A stretch of DNA of 64,000 bases from Actinosynnema pretiosum. GTDB taxonomy: Bacteria > Actinomycetota > Actinomycetes > Mycobacteriales > Pseudonocardiaceae. The notes under the pieces were generated by a model, which was not told the origin of the DNA, ran no database searches, and saw nothing but the letters and a program-made list of their open reading frames with translations. This document shows, piece after piece, positions 24,737 through 34,240 of the stretch. The stretch covers positions 434,001 through 498,000 of the forward strand of contig NZ_JAMTCF010000004.1 of the NCBI RefSeq assembly GCF_024171695.1. Direction: 5' to 3'. Made by a program: the position numbers and the translations under genes. Positions within the stretch are counted from its first letter, which is position 1; every line of letters starts with the position of its first letter.

Positions 24737-26557
24737 ATGGCTTCCAGCGACGCGGGTGAGGTCCTGCGGAGGGTCTTCGGGTACGAGTCTTTCCGCGGTG
24801 ACCAGGGCGAGATCGTCGAGCACGTCATCGGTGGCGGTGACGCGCTCGTCCTCATGCCCACCGGCGGCGGCAAGTCGCTCTGCTACCAGATCCCCTCCCT
24901 GGTCAGGTCCGGTGTCGGGGTCGTCATCTCGCCGCTGATCGCGCTCATGCAGGACCAGGTCGACGCCCTGCGCGACGTCGGCGTGCGCGCGGGCTTCCTC
25001 AACTCCACCCAGTTTCCCGACGAGCGCCAGCTCGTGGAGTCCGAGTTCCTCGCGGGCGAGCTGGACCTGCTCTACCTCGCCCCCGAGCGCCTCCGCCTCG
25101 ACGCCACGACCCGCCTGCTGGAGCGCGGCGACGTCGCGCTGTTCGCGATCGACGAGGCGCACTGCGTCGCCCAGTGGGGCCACGACTTCCGCCCCGACTA
25201 CCTGGCCCTGTCGCACCTCAAGGAGCGCTGGCCGGACGTCCCGCGCATCGCCCTCACCGCGACCGCCACCAAGGCCACCCACGCCGAGATCGCCACCCGG
25301 CTCGGCCTTGAGGACGCCAAGCACTTCGTCGCCAGCTTCGACCGCCCCAACATCCAGTACCGGATCGTCCCCAAGAACGAGCCGAAGAAGCAACTCCTCA
25401 AGCTCCTGCGCGACGAGCACGCGGGCGACTCCGGCATCGTCTACTGCCTGTCCCGCAACTCCACGGAGAAGACCGCGGAGTTCCTGGTGGACAACGGGAT
25501 CGCGGCCCTGCCGTACCACGCGGGCTTGGACGCGGGCACGCGCGCGGCCAACCAGTCGCGGTTCCTGCGCGAGGACGGGCTCGTCATGGTGGCGACCATC
25601 GCGTTCGGCATGGGCATCGACAAGCCGGACGTCCGGTTCGTCGCGCACCTGGACCTGCCGAAGTCCGTCGAGGGCTACTACCAGGAGACCGGCCGCGCGG
25701 GCCGCGACGGGCAGCCGTCCACGGCGTGGCTCGCGTACGGGCTGCAGGACGTGGTGCAGCAGCGCAAGATGATCGAGGACTCGCAGGGCGACCAGGAGCA
25801 CCGCCGCCGCCAGGCGCAGCACCTGGACGCGATGCTGTCGCTGTGCGAGGCCGTCGACTGCCGCCGCGCGCGGCTGCTGGAGTACTTCGGCCAGAGCGGC
25901 GAGCCGTGCGGCAACTGCGACACCTGCCTCGCCCCGCCGGAGACCTGGGACGGCACGGTGCCCGCGCAGAAGGTGCTGTCCACGATCGTCCGGCTCAAGC
26001 GCGAGCGCAGGCAGAAGTTCGGCGCGGGCCAGATCATCGACATCCTGCTCGGCCGCAAGACGGCGAAGGTCATCCAGTTCGACCACGACTCGCTGTCGGT
26101 GTTCGGCATCGGCGAGGAGCTGAACGAGAGCGGGTGGCGCGCGGTCGTGCGGCAGCTGCTCGCGCAGGGGCTGCTGGCGGTGGAGGGCGAGTACTCGACG
26201 CTGACCACCACGCCGGGCAGCGACGAGGTCCTGTTCCAGGGCCGCAAGGTGCTGATGCGCCGCCAGCCGGAGCGGGTGGAGAAGGTCCGCACGGCGCGCG
26301 GCGGCGGCAAGCAGCGCGCGGACCAGCTGGAGCTCTCGCCGGAGCAGGAGGAGGTGTTCGAGAGCCTGCGGGCCTGGCGCGCGGCCACGGCGAAGGAGCA
26401 GGGCGTGCCCGCGTACGTGATCTTCCACGACGCGACGCTGCGCCAGATCGCGAGCACCGCGCCGAGCACGCTGGACGCGCTGGGCGGCATCAGCGGGGTC
26501 GGTGAGAACAAGCTCGCCAAGTACGGCCAGCAGATCATCGACACCCTGAACCCGTGA
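24737..26557 (+). CDS. recQ: ATP-dependent DNA helicase RecQ
   Basis: A 606-residue superfamily 2 helicase that unwinds DNA 3'-5' in recombination and repair. Walker A is PTGGGKS with Lys46, the DEAH box is residues 139-142, followed by the aromatic-rich loop [11 protein letters not shown]. The zinc site is [23 protein letters not shown] split around residues 375-398, then a winged-helix RQC domain and a C-terminal HRDC domain ([28 protein letters not shown]). The ATG lies 9 bp after the HNH gene; TAGCCT over that gene's stop could be a -10 box for a leaderless recQ transcript. Its stop overlaps the next start (GTGA). Confidence 0.96.
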   Translation: MASSDAGEVLRRVFGYESFRGDQGEIVEHVIGGGDALVLMPTGGGKSLCYQIPSLVRSGVGVVISPLIALMQDQVDALRDVGVRAGFLNSTQFPDERQLVESEFLAGELDLLYLAPERLRLDATTRLLERGDVALFAIDEAHCVAQWGHDFRPDYLALSHLKERWPDVPRIALTATATKATHAEIATRLGLEDAKHFVASFDRPNIQYRIVPKNEPKKQLLKLLRDEHAGDSGIVYCLSRNSTEKTAEFLVDNGIAALPYHAGLDAGTRAANQSRFLREDGLVMVATIAFGMGIDKPDVRFVAHLDLPKSVEGYYQETGRAGRDGQPSTAWLAYGLQDVVQQRKMIEDSQGDQEHRRRQAQHLDAMLSLCEAVDCRRARLLEYFGQSGEPCGNCDTCLAPPETWDGTVPAQKVLSTIVRLKRERRQKFGAGQIIDILLGRKTAKVIQFDHDSLSVFGIGEELNESGWRAVVRQLLAQGLLAVEGEYSTLTTTPGSDEVLFQGRKVLMRRQPERVEKVRTARGGGKQRADQLELSPEQEEVFESLRAWRAATAKEQGVPAYVIFHDATLRQIASTAPSTLDALGGISGVGENKLAKYGQQIIDTLNP

Positions 26558-27771
26558 CCACCGGGGGACGCGCCGAAGGCGGGAAGACCGGCGGCGGGCG
26601 GCGGAAAGGCGCGCGCGGGAAGTCGAGCGGTGCTGGCGGCGCCGGGGCAGCGGGCGGTTCGGGCACGGGCGGCTCGGGGACGGGTGGTTCGGGCACGCGC
26701 GGCGCCGCGAACACCGGCCGATCCGGGGGCGACCGAACGAGCGCCGGTGGTTTCACCGCTGCACGCGCGGGCGGTTCGGGGACGAACGCGGGCAAGGGCG
26801 CGCGGAGGTCCGGAACAGGCCGGGGCGCGGGCGCGAACCGCTCCCGCACGGGTGGTTCCAAGCCCGCGCCAGCCGGTTCCGCCAACCCCGCGCCGGGCCG
26901 TTCCCCGGCGGACCGAGGTCGAGCGGCCCCGGTCGACCTGGTGCTCGAACCGCTCCGGGAGTGGCGACCGCTGCGCGCCGACTGCTCGCGCTGCGCGGGC
27001 CTGTGCTGCGTGGTGCCCGAGTTCGCGGCGTCCTCGGACTTCGCGATCACCAAACCGGCCCGCACCCCGTGCCCCAACCTGCGCCCGGACTTCCGCTGCG
27101 GCATCCACACCAGCCTGCGCACCACCGGTTTCACCGGTTGCACGGTCTACGACTGCTTCGGCGCGGGCCAGCACGTGACGCAGGTCGTGTTCAACGGCCG
27201 CGACTGGACCGACCCCGAGGTCGCCGGTCGGCTGTTCGAGGTGTTCCCGGTGGTGCGGACCCTGCACGAGGTCCTGAACTACCTGGTCGAAGCCGCCGCG
27301 CGACTCCCCGAGGGCAGCCTGCGCGCGGAGGTGGTCGAGGCCCGCGCGGACCTGGAGACCCTGCTGGCCCAGGGCCCGGACGTCCTGCGGCGCACCGACC
27401 CGGAAGCCCGCCGCCGCGCGGTGAACAGCCTCCTGCTGCGCGCCAGCGAGTCGCTCCGAGCCCCCGCGTCCCGCAGACCGGACCACCGGGGCGCGGACCT
27501 GATCGGCCGCTCGTTCGCCGGAGCCGACCTGCGCGGCGCGTCGCTGCGCGGAGCCCTGCTGATCGGCGCCGACCTGCGCCGGGCCGACCTGCGCGGCGCG
27601 GACCTCATCGGAGCCGACCTGCGAGGCGCGGACCTGCGCGGAACCGACCTGCGAGGCGCCCTGTTCCTGGTCCAGTCCCAACTGGACGCGGCCCGAGGCG
27701 ACCGCACCACCACCCTCACCCCGCCCCTGGCGCACTCCCCGCACTGGCCCGTGGAACCCGCCCGCCGCTGA
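26554..27771 (+). CDS. Cysteine-cluster and pentapeptide-repeat protein
   Basis: A 405-residue mosaic. Residues 1-125 are Gly/Arg/Ser/Ala-rich and disordered. A Cys-rich block follows with Cys144, Cys147, Cys151 and Cys152 (CSRCAGLCC) and further Cys in [15 protein letters not shown] and GCTVYDCFG; it resembles the YkgJ-type cysteine cluster thought to bind metal or an Fe-S cluster. A helical segment (about 225-310) leads to a pentapeptide-repeat helix (about 315-370) of A(D/S)LRG units, a right-handed beta helix that often mimics DNA. GTG 26554 overlaps the recQ stop by four bases, so it is co-translated with RecQ. Function is unknown; a role with RecQ is inferred from coupling. Confidence 0.8.
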   Translation: MTTGGRAEGGKTGGGRRKGARGKSSGAGGAGAAGGSGTGGSGTGGSGTRGAANTGRSGGDRTSAGGFTAARAGGSGTNAGKGARRSGTGRGAGANRSRTGGSKPAPAGSANPAPGRSPADRGRAAPVDLVLEPLREWRPLRADCSRCAGLCCVVPEFAASSDFAITKPARTPCPNLRPDFRCGIHTSLRTTGFTGCTVYDCFGAGQHVTQVVFNGRDWTDPEVAGRLFEVFPVVRTLHEVLNYLVEAAARLPEGSLRAEVVEARADLETLLAQGPDVLRRTDPEARRRAVNSLLLRASESLRAPASRRPDHRGADLIGRSFAGADLRGASLRGALLIGADLRRADLRGADLIGADLRGADLRGTDLRGALFLVQSQLDAARGDRTTTLTPPLAHSPHWPVEPARR

Positions 27772-27806
27772 ACGTCCGCCGCTGAACGTCCGCAGATCCC
27801 AGGCGC

Positions 27807-30215
27807 TCACCTCCCAGCGGAAGCCCCACCGGACCCAGCGGAAGCCCCACCGGACCCAGCGGAAGCCCCACCGGACCCAGCGGAAGCCCCACCGGGCCGG
27901 ACCTGCCGCGCCAGCTCGGCCAAGTCGACCGGGTCGCACGCGGCGAGGTGGTCGCGCACCACGGCGTGCGGGAACCGCTGGTCACCGACCAGCAGCAACC
28001 GGTCCCGAGCGGTCTGCGCCAACGCCCCGCGCCCCAGCGGCAACTCGTCCAGCGCGAGCGGCTTGGCCAGCAGCTCGGCGATCCGGTCGACCGGCCGCAC
28101 CACCAGTGGCAGCACCAGCAACCCGACCAGCACCCCGACCGACGGCGCCAGCGCCACCCCCGGATCAACCACCGCGCCCGCCCCCAGCGCACCCACGACC
28201 CCCAGCGCTCCCGCACCGGGAAGCCACCGGTGCGCACCGCTCACCGCGACCCCGAAACCCGTGCCAGCACGGAAACTCGACCGTTCGAGCTCCTCCGCGC
28301 CGATGTCACCGGACGACGTGCCACCAAGCGATGTGGTGTCGGGTGACGCGTCCTCCGCCGAAGCGCTGCCAGCAGACGAAGCGCTGCCAGCAGGCGAAGC
28401 ACTGTCGGCAGGCGACGCGCTGCCAGGTGCCGTGCCGCCAACCGCGACGCTGTCAGCCGACACGTCACCACTCGCCGCGCCGCCCACCACCTCACCGGGC
28501 ACGACTCCGCCGGGGACCCGGTCCACCCGCTCCCAGTCCGCAGGCAGCCCGGCCCAGACCTCCTCGACCCCGCCCAGGAACACCCCGACGACCGCAGCGG
28601 CGGCCAGCGCGGAACCCAAGGCCACCAGCAGGGATTCGCTCGGCCCGGTCAGCACCATCACCGACGCGGGCACGAGGGCGCACGCGATCGCCCAGTACAG
28701 GTCGCGCAGCAGCGCCAGCGCCAACCCGAACGCCACCGCCACCACCAGCCCGTACCGCAGCGCCCACGGCCACGGCGTGATCAACCAGACCAGCAGCCCA
28801 CCACCAGCGGCGAACACCCCGGTGACCACCGCGCCCACCACGAACCCCGTTGCCGCCCAGCGAAAACCGCGCAGCAGCTCACCCCGGTCCCGCACCTGCC
28901 CGCGACCCGACCGCCGACCTCGACCGCGTCCCGCCGACCCGCGTCCCACCGGGAACCGACCCCAGGGCAGCGCGGCCGACCCCAGCGCCAGGACCACCGC
29001 AGGCAGCACGCCGACCGCGACGCCCACGACCAGGCAAGCCGCCGCCAGCGCGCCCGCCAGCGCGCCCGGCGCCACGCGCGCGAACAAGCGCCGGACCACG
29101 TCCGGCCCCACGAACCCCAGCCACCCCGTCCGGTGCGGCAGCCTGCCGCGCGCCACCAGGTCCCGGTGCTGCGGCGCCGCCGCCACGCGCGCCTGGAACC
29201 GCAGCGCCCGCAGCAACCGCTCCGCCCTCGGCACCCGCGACACCGCCTCGGCCACGTAGGTGTCCAGCACGCCCCGCCGGTAGTCGACCCGCCCGGCCCG
29301 GCGCGCGAGCACCAGCAGTCCAAGGGCGAGCGGGGTCCGCAGCTCGGTCCACAGGTCCGGCTGCTTCTCCAACTCGTCGCGCAACCCCGCCACGCGCGGC
29401 CCGCACGCGGCGAGCAGCGCCTGCACGTCCCCGCGCCGCACAGGCTCGACCCGCACCACCTCGTGCTCGGGCAGGCCGGGGAGATCCGCGTCCCGGCTGC
29501 ACAGCGCGAACTGCGCCACCCCGAGAGCGGACACCTCGGCCAGGCACCGCGCCCGCTCGGCGGCGGACAGCTCGTCCAGCCCGTCGAACAGCAGCGCGAA
29601 CCGCCGATCCTCCAACCACACCCGACCCAACCGAGGGCTGATCCGGTAGCGCGACTCGACCCGCGCAAGGAGCCACTCGGTGAAACCAGTATCCCCCCGC
29701 CAGGTCGCCAGGTCCACGACCACGGGCAGGGGTCTTGCGCCGTCGTCGCGCGCCCGTTCGAGCAGCGCCTCGGCCAGTTCCAGCAGCAACGTCGTCTTGC
29801 CCGCCCCGGCCTCACCGACCACGACCAGCGGCGCGCGCATCCTCGTCGGCAGCGACGGCCCGACCTTCGGCGCGACCCCAAGTTTCAACCGCACCTGCGC
29901 GGCCAGCGCCCGCTCCCGCTCCGCGCGCACGAACCGCTCCACCCGCTCCAGCGCGGCCTCCCGGTTGGCCGGGTGGTGCGGCCTGCGCTGCCGCCACCGC
30001 TCGGCCAGCGGCTCCCACGCCACCAGCACGCCCGCGACCGCGCACAACCCGGCGAGCGCGGGCCACAACCACGGCGCGAGTGGCCCGAGCACCCTGGGCG
30101 CGGACCCGCCGGTGGCCGCGTTGAAGGCGGTCGGCACGAGCACCAGGAGCACCACGGCGCCCACGGTCGACAGGGCGGCGGTGCGCGCGGTTCGGGCGAG
30201 CTGGCGGGAATCCAT
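27807..30215 (-). CDS. Membrane-anchored NACHT-domain NTPase
   Basis: An 802-residue STAND-type NTPase. Two N-terminal membrane helices (about 12-32 and 46-66) precede the NACHT domain, with Walker A GEAGAGKTT (133-141) and Walker B FALLFDGLDEL (206-216), the DGLDEL form typical of NACHT. A helical region follows, then a multi-helix membrane part (about 415-590), an acidic Ser/Ala-rich linker of (S)ASPADSASPAGSAS type, a further hydrophobic pair, and a C-terminal tail of four GGASAGS repeats. Bacterial NACHT proteins include antiphage sensors; here the usual C-terminal sensor is replaced by membrane and repeat segments. ATG 30215 was chosen because the helix begins there; codons upstream are not protein-like. 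Confidence 0.82.
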   Translation of the reverse strand: MDSRQLARTARTAALSTVGAVVLLVLVPTAFNAATGGSAPRVLGPLAPWLWPALAGLCAVAGVLVAWEPLAERWRQRRPHHPANREAALERVERFVRAERERALAAQVRLKLGVAPKVGPSLPTRMRAPLVVVGEAGAGKTTLLLELAEALLERARDDGARPLPVVVDLATWRGDTGFTEWLLARVESRYRISPRLGRVWLEDRRFALLFDGLDELSAAERARCLAEVSALGVAQFALCSRDADLPGLPEHEVVRVEPVRRGDVQALLAACGPRVAGLRDELEKQPDLWTELRTPLALGLLVLARRAGRVDYRRGVLDTYVAEAVSRVPRAERLLRALRFQARVAAAPQHRDLVARGRLPHRTGWLGFVGPDVVRRLFARVAPGALAGALAAACLVVGVAVGVLPAVVLALGSAALPWGRFPVGRGSAGRGRGRRSGRGQVRDRGELLRGFRWAATGFVVGAVVTGVFAAGGGLLVWLITPWPWALRYGLVVAVAFGLALALLRDLYWAIACALVPASVMVLTGPSESLLVALGSALAAAAVVGVFLGGVEEVWAGLPADWERVDRVPGGVVPGEVVGGAASGDVSADSVAVGGTAPGSASPADSASPAGSASSAGSASAEDASPDTTSLGGTSSGDIGAEELERSSFRAGTGFGVAVSGAHRWLPGAGALGVVGALGAGAVVDPGVALAPSVGVLVGLLVLPLVVRPVDRIAELLAKPLALDELPLGRGALAQTARDRLLLVGDQRFPHAVVRDHLAACDPVDLAELARQVRPGGASAGSGGASAGSGGASAGSGGASAGR
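27816..27899 (-). repeat. 21-bp tandem repeat, four copies, coding for GGASAGS
   Basis: The 21-bp unit starting AGCGGAAGCCCCACCGG occurs four times (27816, 27837, 27858, 27879), the first three identical. It is in frame and encodes the C-terminal GGASAGS repeats of the NACHT protein. Near-identity suggests recent expansion. Confidence 0.9.
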
Positions 30216-31021
30216 GCGGTCCTCTCGGCGGCTCCGCACGACGGTAGTGCTCGGGGAGCGCTCCCGGGTAGGAGTCGCGGTGCTTGTAGGGGCGGACCTG
30301 TCAGGATGATCACGAACGGGTTGCGGGAAGCGTTTTCCACCCGTGCTGACCAGGAATTCCGCCACGCGCGGATCGAGCAGCCCGATCGGTCGCCCACCAC
30401 CGGGAGGCGTCGACGGGCCGCCGTGCGGACCCATCGGGACGGAGCCCGCCGGACGCGCGCGAGCACCCGGTCGGACGCACCCGGCGCGGACCGCGCGGCG
30501 TTCCGCCGAGCACCCGGCGGCACAACGGAGCACCCCGCGCGGTGCACGGGCCATCAGCGGGGCGAATGCGCCGGGGAACCGCCGGGGCCGCGCGCGAGGG
30601 CGGGGCTCCGGTCGTCGCGGGCCAGCCAGGCCACCAGCCAGACCGCGCTCAGGGGCGCAGTCCTCCGCCCACCACTGCCCGGAACCGCCCGAGCCGTGCG
30701 CGGGGAGCGCGACCGGCCGGTGCCGCAGCCGTCAGCCGGACCGCGTGCCGGGGCGCGTCGCCAACCGGACCCCGGTCACCGTTGCGCCGGAACGAGTCGA
30801 GCCGCACGCGGGGATCGCCATCGGCCGGTGCCGCAGCCGTCAGCCGGGCCGCGTGCCGGGGCGCGTCGCGAACCGGACCCCGGTCACCGTTGCGCCGGAA
30901 CCAGCCGGGCCGCGCGCGGGCAACGCGACCGGCCGTCACCCGGACCGTGCGCCGAGGCCAGGTTGTCCGCCCACCCCGGCCGCCGGTCCACCCCCGAGCC
31001 GTGCGCTGGAACCGCGGAACC
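30216..31021 (+). other. 0.8-kb intergenic stretch with a 108-bp tandem repeat
   Basis: No gene is supportable. The first 90 bp holds the promoter region of the NACHT gene on the minus strand. The rest is Arg/Pro/Gly-rich in all frames and includes the 108-bp repeat at 30681-30945. Confidence 0.55.
30681..30945 (+). repeat. 108-bp tandem repeat, about 2.4 copies
   Basis: Units begin at 30681, 30789 and 30897 (each opening GGAAC); the third stops at about 30945. Copies one and two differ at roughly a dozen positions. The block GGCCGGTGCCGCAGCCGTCA recurs at 30715 and 30823. The period is a multiple of three, so it leaves long open frames on both strands, but they lack start signals. Confidence 0.85.
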
Positions 31022-31816
31022 TCAGCCCCGCAGGAACTCCACCACCAACCGGTTCACCTCGTCCGGCCGCTCCAGGTACCCGTAGTGCCCCGCGTCCGCC
31101 ACCTCCGCGTACCGCGCGCCGGGGATCGCGTCGGCCACCTCGCGGCACAGGTGCGGCGGCACCAGGCGGTCGTCCGCGAAGCCCACCACCAGCGTCGGCG
31201 CGGTGATCCCCCGGTAGGCGGCCAGCCGGGGCTCGAACTCCGCCAGCTCCAGCTGCGCCCTGACCCCGGCGTCCACCCCCTGCTCGGTGAACTCCAGCAG
31301 GTCCAACCAGTCCCGCGCCACGGCGGGGTCCCGCAGCGTCGCGGGGGACAGGTTCGACAGCGCCGACACCGCCGCCCGGTGCGCCGGGGGCGGGTTCACG
31401 CCCCGGTCGAACAGCTCCCGCTCGCCGCGCGCCAGGGCCAGCTGCAGCGGGTCCGCCCTGCCCGCCGTGGCCAGCAGCACCAGCGAGCGCACCAGGTCCG
31501 GCCGGGCCAGCGCCAGCTCCTGCGCCACCCGCGCGCCCAGCGACGTCCCGACCACCCGCGCCGGGCCGCCCAGCCGCTCGACCAGCGCGGCCACGTCCCC
31601 CACCAGGTCGTCGACGGTGAACCCGCGCGCGTCGGCCGGGAAGACGCCCCGGTTGTCGGGCGTGGCCACCCGGAACCCGGCGGCCACCAGCGCGGGCACC
31701 TGGTGCGCGTGCCACACCTTCCCGGACGCACCCGTGCCCATCACCAGGACGGCCAGCTCACCCTCCCCGGTCACGTCGTACCGGACGGTGGTCCCGTTCA
31801 GCTGCTCGGTCGGCAT
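31022..31816 (-). CDS. Alpha/beta hydrolase
   Basis: A 264-residue alpha/beta-hydrolase. The nucleophile elbow is GTSLGA with Ser92, the acid is in VGFADDRLVP (Asp216), and the base is His244 in DAGHYGYLERPDEVN. The N-terminal oxyanion region is MGTGASGKVWHAHQVPAL. The family covers esterases, haloperoxidases and C-C hydrolases; the substrate is unknown. No signal peptide is seen, so it is cytoplasmic. ATG 31816 opens the family-like MPTEQLNGTTVRYDVTGEG. It diverges from the RidA-like gene across 47 bp. Confidence 0.87.
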   Translation of the reverse strand: MPTEQLNGTTVRYDVTGEGELAVLVMGTGASGKVWHAHQVPALVAAGFRVATPDNRGVFPADARGFTVDDLVGDVAALVERLGGPARVVGTSLGARVAQELALARPDLVRSLVLLATAGRADPLQLALARGERELFDRGVNPPPAHRAAVSALSNLSPATLRDPAVARDWLDLLEFTEQGVDAGVRAQLELAEFEPRLAAYRGITAPTLVVGFADDRLVPPHLCREVADAIPGARYAEVADAGHYGYLERPDEVNRLVVEFLRG

Positions 31817-31863
31817 GGGCGCAGGCTAGCGATCAGCAGGCGGAGCACCGCTAGGGTCGCGCC

Positions 31864-32244
31864 ATGAGACGCGCCATCCTGTCCGGTTCCACGTTCGAGG
31901 AGAGCATCGGGTACGCCCGCGCGGTCGTCGACGGCGAGTGGGTGCACGTCTCCGGCACCACCGGGTTCGACTACTCGACGATGACCATCGCGGACGACGT
32001 CGTGGCGCAGGCCGAGCAGGCGCTGCGCAACATCGCGGACGCGCTCGCGCAGGCCGGGGCCACGTTCGCCGACGTGGTCCGCGTCCGCTACTACCTGCCC
32101 GACACCGCGGACTTCGAGCCGTGCTGGCCCGCGCTGCGCGCCGCGTTCGGGGAGACCAGGCCCGCTGCCACGATGCTCAGCTGCGGCCTGGCCGACCCGA
32201 GGATGCGCATCGAGATCGAGGTCACCGCCCGGAAGGCCCGTTAG
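31864..32244 (+). CDS. RidA/YjgF family protein
   Basis: A 126-residue member of the RidA/YER057c/UK114 family, whose canonical members hydrolyse reactive enamine/imine intermediates made by PLP enzymes. Features are GYARAVVDGEWVHVSGTTG, QALRNIADALAQAGATFADVV and RPAATMLSCGLADPRMRIEIE. The last segment lacks the canonical substrate Arg of RidA (which sits in a VARLPK-type motif); Arg here is in DPRMRIE, so it is probably a divergent subgroup. It starts at ATG 31864 with a TAGGGT -10-like box just upstream and no ribosome site, so it may be leaderless. Its last 23 bp overlap the convergent CoA-binding gene. Confidence 0.88.
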   Translation: MRRAILSGSTFEESIGYARAVVDGEWVHVSGTTGFDYSTMTIADDVVAQAEQALRNIADALAQAGATFADVVRVRYYLPDTADFEPCWPALRAAFGETRPAATMLSCGLADPRMRIEIEVTARKAR

Positions 32245-32695
32245 CGGCCCACTCGATGGCCGGGCAGTGGTCCATCACCATGTCCAGCCCGGCCGCCGTG
32301 GTCCGCTCGTACGCGGCCCGGTCCACCACGCCCAGCTGGAACCACACCGCCTTCGCGCCGATCGCGACGGCCTCGTCGGCGGTCTCGCCCGCGACCTCGG
32401 ACCGGCGGAACACGTCCACGCAGTCCACCGGGAACGGGATGTCGGCCAGCGACGCGTACCCCCGCTCCCCGAGCACGGTCGCGGCCGAGGGGTGCACCGG
32501 CACGATCTTCTTGCCCTGCTGCTGGAGGAACCGCGCGACCCCGTGGGCGGGGCGCTCCGGGTTGTCGCCCAGCCCGACCACCGCCCACACCCGGCAGTCG
32601 GCGAGCACGCGGCGGATCGTCGCGGTGACGTCGTCCCCGGCCGCGCTCGTGCTCCCCGCAGTCGGGTTCTTCTCAGCGGACTCCTGTTCGGCCAT
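32222..32695 (-). CDS. CoA-binding domain protein (YccU-like)
   Basis: A 157-residue protein that is essentially one CoA-binding Rossmann domain, as in YccU. The core reads VWAVVGLGDNPERPAHGVARFL, IVPVHPSA, and the end AKAVWFQLGVVDRAAYE then GLDMVMDHCPAIEW; the final Cys-Pro motif is conserved in the family. The exact role of these single-domain proteins is unknown; some bind CoA and may act in protein CoAlation or sensing. ATG 32695 begins an acidic low-complexity tail of about 20 residues. It overlaps the convergent RidA-like gene by 23 bp. Confidence 0.88.
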   Translation of the reverse strand: MAEQESAEKNPTAGSTSAAGDDVTATIRRVLADCRVWAVVGLGDNPERPAHGVARFLQQQGKKIVPVHPSAATVLGERGYASLADIPFPVDCVDVFRRSEVAGETADEAVAIGAKAVWFQLGVVDRAAYERTTAAGLDMVMDHCPAIEWAANGPSGR

Positions 32696-32790
32696 GCTTC
32701 CACGATAGGCCTGCCCGAGGCCGACCGGACCGACCGAGACGATCCCCGGCCCACCTCGGCGCCGGGGTTTCGGAGAGGACCCCTGCCCCC

Positions 32791-34074
32791 ATGCGCCTGC
32801 CCGCGCTCGCCGTGACCGCCCTGCTGGTCGCGGCCCTCCCCGCCACCGCCCTCGTGACCCCGTCCCCCCAGGCGGTGGCCGCCGAATCCGGCCTCCACTA
32901 CCTCCAGAGCGCCACGAACGGCCTGAACGCCTCGGCGTCCGCCAGCCCGGTCCCGCTGCGCCGCCCGAAGGGCAACGAGGACCGCCAGCAGTGGAACGTC
33001 GTCGGCGACACCCTCCAGGAGGGCGGTCGCTGCCTCGGCCGCTCCGGCGACCAGGCCGTCCTGCTGGCCTGCGACAGCGCGGACGCCCGCTGGGAGGTCG
33101 TCGCGGACGGCGCGTCCCGCGTGCTGAAGGTCCCCGGCCAGAACCGCTACCTGACCACCGAGGGCGAGCAGGCGCGCGTGGGGACCCGCCGCGACACCTG
33201 GTACCTGACCCCGGTGAGCCCGACGCGCGTCGCCGTCCCGCAGGACGGCAGCCGCAGGCTGGACCAGGTCACCTTCCTGACCGCGCACAACGCCTACGCG
33301 AACGGCGTGGACGGCGGGTTCGCGCCGCCGTTCATCAACCTCGCGCCCAACCAGGCGCGCGGCATCGTGCAGCAGCTGGCGGACGGGGTGCGCGCGTTCC
33401 AGCTGGACATCCACCAGACCCCGGACGGCGCGATCCTGTGCCACAACAGCTGCACGCTGGTCAGCGGTCCGGTCGCGCTGAACGTGGACCTGCGCAGGCT
33501 CGTGGACTTCCTGGGGCGCAACCCGAACGAGGTCGTGACGGTGTTCCTGGAGGACTACGTCTCGGTGGACGTCCTGCGCGCCGAGCTGGCGAAGGTGCCC
33601 GGCCTGGCGAACGTGCTGTTCCGACCCGACCAGGCTGGCGTGCGGCAGAACGGGTGGCCGACCCTGGACGCGCTGCGCGCCTCGGGCAAGCGGCTGCTGA
33701 TCTTCAGCGACGAGCCGGGCCGGGACTCGCTGGGCGTCATGTTCCAGCCGGACTGGACGGTGGAGAACTACTGGTCCATGGGCGCGGGCGTGGGCACCTC
33801 GGACTGGTCCTGCTACAGCCGCTGGTCGACCCCGCTGACCCGCACCGAACCGGGCTTCACGCCGCTGTTCGTGATGAACCACTTCCGCGACGTGCCCTTC
33901 ACCGGGACGGCGACCTCGGACAACACCAAGCTGGCCGACCGCGCCCGCCGCTTCTGCGAACCGGCGGCCCGCAAGACCCCGAACTACCTGGCGGTGGACC
34001 ACTACCACCTGGGCAACGCGCTGTCGGCGGTGGCGGAACTGTCCCGCGACCGCTTCCAGGCGGCGGCGCGCTGA
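32791..34074 (+). CDS. Secreted PI-PLC X-domain phosphodiesterase
   Basis: A 427-residue exported protein. Residues 1-30 are a Sec signal peptide (PALAVTALLVAALPATALV, cleavage near AVAA-ES). Residues 31-150 resemble a small trefoil-like or ricin-type domain (QQWNVVGDTLQEGGRCLGR). The PI-PLC X barrel follows, with the catalytic His pair His166 in FLTAHNAYA and His218 in ILCHNSC, and DGVRAFQLDIH. Such bacterial enzymes cleave phosphatidylinositol or its glycans by an internal cyclisation without calcium. The ATG follows GGAGAGGA by 11 bases. It is monocistronic, followed by repeat-rich non-coding DNA. Confidence 0.87.
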   Translation: MRLPALAVTALLVAALPATALVTPSPQAVAAESGLHYLQSATNGLNASASASPVPLRRPKGNEDRQQWNVVGDTLQEGGRCLGRSGDQAVLLACDSADARWEVVADGASRVLKVPGQNRYLTTEGEQARVGTRRDTWYLTPVSPTRVAVPQDGSRRLDQVTFLTAHNAYANGVDGGFAPPFINLAPNQARGIVQQLADGVRAFQLDIHQTPDGAILCHNSCTLVSGPVALNVDLRRLVDFLGRNPNEVVTVFLEDYVSVDVLRAELAKVPGLANVLFRPDQAGVRQNGWPTLDALRASGKRLLIFSDEPGRDSLGVMFQPDWTVENYWSMGAGVGTSDWSCYSRWSTPLTRTEPGFTPLFVMNHFRDVPFTGTATSDNTKLADRARRFCEPAARKTPNYLAVDHYHLGNALSAVAELSRDRFQAAAR

Positions 34075-34240
34075 GGCTGGCTTGACCGCCGGTGCGCGGG
34101 GTGCGGTGCGTGGGTTGCGGGGCGCGAGGCGCGGGTTGCCCGACCGGTTCTGGGCGAACACCACCTAGAACCGGGGTGCACCACGCGGAACTGGTAGCCC
34201 TGAACAGCACCGGGTGACACTGCTCGGAACGGGGAGCAGC

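Noticed and set aside
30649-30939. 96-codon minus-strand frame over the 108-bp repeat
   Set aside because: It exists only because the repeat period is a multiple of three; no start signals.
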